Source: Burkholderia ubonensis | GTDB taxonomy: Bacteria > Pseudomonadota > Gammaproteobacteria > Burkholderiales > Burkholderiaceae | Direction: 5' to 3' | Assembly (NCBI RefSeq): GCF_001718695.1 | Contig: NZ_CP013420.1 | Location: 1,488,001 to 1,552,000 of the forward strand | DNA length: 64,000 nucleotides | Shown here: positions 61,127 through 64,000 of the stretch, piece after piece | How the letters are laid out: each line of letters begins with the position of its first letter | Numbering within the stretch: the stretch's first letter is position 1 | Made by a program: the position numbers and the translations under genes | The notes under the pieces: generated by a model | Told to the model about the DNA's origin: nothing | Databases searched by the model: none | The model's input: only the letters and a program-made list of their open reading frames with translations

Positions 61127-62776
61127 CTACGCGGGCAGCGATGCGCCGGCGAACCAGCTTTCACAGTGGCGCAGCAGCGCGTTCGTGTCGGACGCGAGCC
61201 GGCCGCGCGCCGCGATATAGCCGTCGGGCCGCACCAGGTAGAACGACGGACGCGACCTGCCGTAGGCGTCAGCCAGCCCCGCTGCGCCGTCGCCTTCGGT
61301 ATCGGCGACGCGCCACACGCGCACCGCGCCCGGCATGATCCGTTCGAGCGACTGCGCAAGCGCTTGCGCGGCCTCGGCAGCGGGCGGCGGCGCGCCCGCC
61401 CCGCCCTCCTGGGGCGGCTCCTCGAGCAGCAGCAGCGTGAAGCCCGTCGGCTCGTGCAGGTCGAACAGCCGCGCGACGCCCGGCGCCTGCCCGAGCGGCC
61501 CGTCGATCACGTGCACGAGCGCATCGGGCGCCCGCTCGCCCGCGCGCGGGCCGCCGTCGAGCACGCGCTCGAGCGTGAGCGGGCTCTTGCGGTACTGCAC
61601 TCCCAGTTCGCTGACCGTGCGCCGCACCGCGTCGCGCATCGGCCCGAACGACGCCAGCAGCGGCACGACGTGATCGCGCAACAGCTTCATCGGCCCGCGA
61701 TCGGCCTCGACGATCTGCGTCAGGAAGCTCGTCTGCCGCAACACGTCGCGCTCGATCGGATGGCGCTCCGCGTGATACGTGTCGAGCAGCCGCTCCGGCG
61801 CCCCCGCGCCCAGCACCCGCGCGAGCTTCCAGCCGAGGTTGAACGCCTCCTGGATGCCGGTGTTCATGCCCTGCGCGCCGGCCGGGCTATGGACGTGCGC
61901 GGCGTCGCCCGCGAAGAACACGCGCCCGTGCCGCAAGCGCTCGACCATCCTGCTGTGCAGGTGGAAATAGGACGACCACGTCAGGTCGCTCAGGACGATC
62001 GGCGTCCCCATGCGCGCACGGACGATCTCCTGGCATTGTGCAAGCGACGGCCCGCGCTCGTCGGACAGCGCCCCGTTCTCCCGCGGCCGGTCCGCGACCA
62101 GCCGGTAGCGGCCGTCGCCCATCGGAAACAGGCCCGCAATGCCTTCCGCCGTCGTGAACAGATGAATCTCGTCGTCCGGCCAGTCGGGAATCGCCGCGAG
62201 ATCGGCGAGCAGGAACGTCTGCTCGAACGGCCGGCCGGCAAAGCCCACGCCGAGCAGATGCCGCACCGTGCTGTGCGCGCCGTCGGCGGCGATCAGGTAC
62301 GACGGCGCGCAGCGCGCTTCGCGGCCGTCGGCGCCGCGCAGCGTCACGTCGAGCGACGTGCCGTCCGCCTCGCACGCGACGAGCGTGAGGCCGCGCTCGA
62401 CCGCGACGCCGAGGCTTTCGAGATGCTCGGCGAGCAACCGCTCCGTGACGCTCTGGTCGAGAAACAGCAGATACGGATAGCGCGTCTGCAGCGGATCGAA
62501 ATCGAGCCGGGCGATCACGCGGCCGTCCGCGTGCAGCGCCGCCGCGTGCGCGCGATGCCCGCTCGCGAGAAACGGTTCGACCACGCGATGCTGCTCCAGC
62601 AATTCGAGCGTGCGCGCCTGGATGCCGATCGCGCGCGAATACGGCGACGGCTCCGCCGCCTGGTCGATCACGCGCACCGGCACGCGCGCCCGGGCAAGGC
62701 TCATCGCGGCGGCAAGGCCGGTCGGCCCCGCGCCGACGACCAGCACGGGTGGGATATCGAGCAGTTCGTCGACCAT
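61127..62776 (-). CDS. FAD-dependent monooxygenase (PheA/TfdB family)
   Basis: A 549-aa class A flavin monooxygenase. FAD motifs: VLVVGAGPTGLAAAMSLARA (GxGxxG), LIAADGAHSTVRHLLGV (DG motif), and GRVFFAGDAAHVHSPAGAQG-MNTGIQEAFNLGWKLA (GD motif). The C-terminal third (residues ~380-549) is the thioredoxin-like domain of phenol hydroxylase-type enzymes. It probably hydroxylates an aromatic compound; no ring-cleavage genes are adjacent, so the substrate is unknown. Converges on fdsD. Confidence 0.88.
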   Translation of the reverse strand: MVDELLDIPPVLVVGAGPTGLAAAMSLARARVPVRVIDQAAEPSPYSRAIGIQARTLELLEQHRVVEPFLASGHRAHAAALHADGRVIARLDFDPLQTRYPYLLFLDQSVTERLLAEHLESLGVAVERGLTLVACEADGTSLDVTLRGADGREARCAPSYLIAADGAHSTVRHLLGVGFAGRPFEQTFLLADLAAIPDWPDDEIHLFTTAEGIAGLFPMGDGRYRLVADRPRENGALSDERGPSLAQCQEIVRARMGTPIVLSDLTWSSYFHLHSRMVERLRHGRVFFAGDAAHVHSPAGAQGMNTGIQEAFNLGWKLARVLGAGAPERLLDTYHAERHPIERDVLRQTSFLTQIVEADRGPMKLLRDHVVPLLASFGPMRDAVRRTVSELGVQYRKSPLTLERVLDGGPRAGERAPDALVHVIDGPLGQAPGVARLFDLHEPTGFTLLLLEEPPQEGGAGAPPPAAEAAQALAQSLERIMPGAVRVWRVADTEGDGAAGLADAYGRSRPSFYLVRPDGYIAARGRLASDTNALLRHCESWFAGASLPA

Positions 62777-62904
62777 GAGAACCTCGATGACACGCGACCC
62801 TGCAAGTCTACGCCGCTCCGCCCGACGGGACCATATGCCGGACGGCCGACGGGGGGCCCTGGCCGGGTATGGGACAATGCGCGTTTCCCGCCAGTTTTCG
62901 CGTC

Positions 62905-64000
62905 ATGGATTCCGCTTTCGACCGAGCGTACGCCGCGCATCGCGCGGGCCGCCTCGCCGACGCCGAGCACGGCTACCGCGCCGCGCTCGCCGCCAATCCC
63001 GCTGACGCCGACGCGCTGCATCTGTTCGGCGTGCTTCGGCATCAGCAGGGGCAGCACGCCGAAGCGGCCGATCTCGTCGGCCGCGCGGTCGCGCTGCGCC
63101 CGGACGATGCCGCGCTGCAGCTCAATCTCGGCAATGCGCTGAAAGCGCTCGGCCGCGTGGAGGAGGCGCTCGACCGCTTTCGCAACGCGCTGACGCTCGC
63201 GCCCGAGTTTCCGCTCGCGCACTACAACCTCGGCAACGCGTATGCGGCGCTGCAGCGTCACGACGAGGCGATCGACGCGTTCGGCCGCGCGCTGCGGCTC
63301 ACGCCCGACGACGCGTCGATCCACAACAATCTCGGCAACGCGCTGAACGCGCTCGGCCGCCACGACGACGCGCTGGCCGCGTTCCATCGCGCGCTGGCGC
63401 TGCGGCCGGGCCACGCCGGCGCACACAACAACCTCGCGATGGCGCTGTCCGCGATGGGCCGGGCCGACGACGCGATCGCGCATTTCCACGCGGCCATCGC
63501 CGCGCAGCCGCGCTTCGTCGCCGCGCATTTCAACCTCGGCAACACGCTCGACGCGGTCGGCCGCCACGCCGAAGCCGCCGCGGCGTTCGAAGCCGCGCTC
63601 GCGCTGCATCCGTCCTTTCCGCTCGCGCTGTTCGGCCTCGCGAACGCGCTGAGCGCGCAGGACCGCCATCGCGACGCGCTGCCCTACTACGAGCGCGCGG
63701 TCGGCCTCGATCCGTCGTTCAGCCTCGCATGGCTGAACCTCGGCACCGCGCACCACGCGCTCGGCGCGCACGAGATGGCGCTGCGCGCGTTCGACCAGGC
63801 GCTGCGCGTCGAGCCGGACTTCACGCTGGCGCAATTGCATCGCGCGGTCACGCTGCTGACGCTCGGCGATTTCACCCGCGGCCTGCCCGCCTACGAGGCG
63901 CGCCACGCCACGCCCGGCGCGACCCCGCTCGGCGCGCTGCCGCGCTGGCAGGGCGAGCCGATCGCGTCGCACACGCTGCTGATCCGCGCGGAGCAAGGGT
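62905..64000 (+). CDS. TPR-repeat protein, N-terminal part only
   Basis: Open from the ATG at 62905 to the window end (365 codons). It contains about nine consecutive 34-residue TPR units, with consensus pieces such as LNLGNALKALGRVEEALDRF, YNLGNAYAALQRHDEAIDAF and NNLGNALNALGRHDDALAAF. The last visible segment (LPRWQGEPIASHTLLIRAEQ then G) marks the start of the glycosyltransferase-9-like or O-GlcNAc transferase-like domain usually found after such TPRs. No signal peptide. A protein-glycosylation or adaptor role is possible; the catalytic half is outside the window. Confidence 0.85.
   Translation, partial: MDSAFDRAYAAHRAGRLADAEHGYRAALAANPADADALHLFGVLRHQQGQHAEAADLVGRAVALRPDDAALQLNLGNALKALGRVEEALDRFRNALTLAPEFPLAHYNLGNAYAALQRHDEAIDAFGRALRLTPDDASIHNNLGNALNALGRHDDALAAFHRALALRPGHAGAHNNLAMALSAMGRADDAIAHFHAAIAAQPRFVAAHFNLGNTLDAVGRHAEAAAAFEAALALHPSFPLALFGLANALSAQDRHRDALPYYERAVGLDPSFSLAWLNLGTAHHALGAHEMALRAFDQALRVEPDFTLAQLHRAVTLLTLGDFTRGLPAYEARHATPGATPLGALPRWQGEPIASHTLLIRAEQG

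Overview
The window is high-GC (clearly above 60 %) chromosomal DNA of a betaproteobacterium. The gene content and protein sequences point to Burkholderia, most likely the B. cepacia complex, main chromosome. Supporting evidence is the gene series gyrA-ompA-ubiG-gph-ssrA beside serC-pheA-tyrA-aroA-cmk-rpsA-ihfB, the tmRNA tag ANDDTFALAA, and DUF4148 and DUF2059 secreted proteins. No prophage, integrase, IS element or CRISPR array is visible. Most of the window is core genome, densely packed, with strong GC hairpin terminators between convergent genes.

Layout. 0-4.1 kb: a partial acyl-CoA thioesterase, a 46-aa secreted peptide, an ArsR-like regulator and a large FecR/DUF6600 proline-rich secreted protein. 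4.1-11.6 kb: thyA, a sigma-54 activator, a small secreted protein with a candidate sigma-54 promoter, folA, pmbA, darP, mog and orn. 11.7-16.2 kb: a Ste24-type protease, rsgA, a DUF2007 zinc-ribbon protein, a CobD/CbiB-like membrane protein and a CoA-type Nudix hydrolase. 16.2-18.5 kb: the rpsP-rimM-trmD-rplS operon. 18.7-23.8 kb: a PQQ-type sugar dehydrogenase, a TM2 protein, a PA0069-family radical SAM protein behind a near-consensus LexA operator, and lrp divergent from dadA. 24-28.5 kb: etfBA and the methionine importer metNIQ. 28.7-38.6 kb: a lipase, a histone-deacetylase-like amidohydrolase, mltB, cysM, comEA, the heptose and UDP-glucuronate genes (hldD, hldA, ugd), lapB and a lapA-like gene. 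38.8-46.4 kb: ihfB, rpsA, cmk, aroA, tyrA, pheA and serC, which join serine and aromatic amino-acid synthesis to translation genes. 46.5-53.1 kb: a DUF2059 protein, gyrA, an OmpA-family protein, ubiG, gph and tmRNA. 53.1-54.6 kb: hairpins and two small secreted proteins. 54.6-61.1 kb: a regulator divergent from an NAD-dependent molybdenum formate dehydrogenase operon (fdsGBA-fdsD, with no fdsC). 61.1-64 kb: an FAD monooxygenase and the start of a TPR protein.

Three genes carry apparent single-base frame problems: metQ, gph and the N-terminus of fdsA. All lie in GC-rich tracts of otherwise well-conserved genes, so sequencing or assembly error is at least as likely as real inactivation. The observations most worth following are: the 40-bp perfect palindrome holding the LexA box before the radical SAM gene; the candidate sigma-54 promoter and palindrome beside the sigma-54 activator; a 94-bp REP/MITE-like element between pmbA and darP; the 46-aa peptide resembling a porin N-terminus; and the inverted repeat spanning the ompA promoter. 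I see no clearly new multi-gene system.
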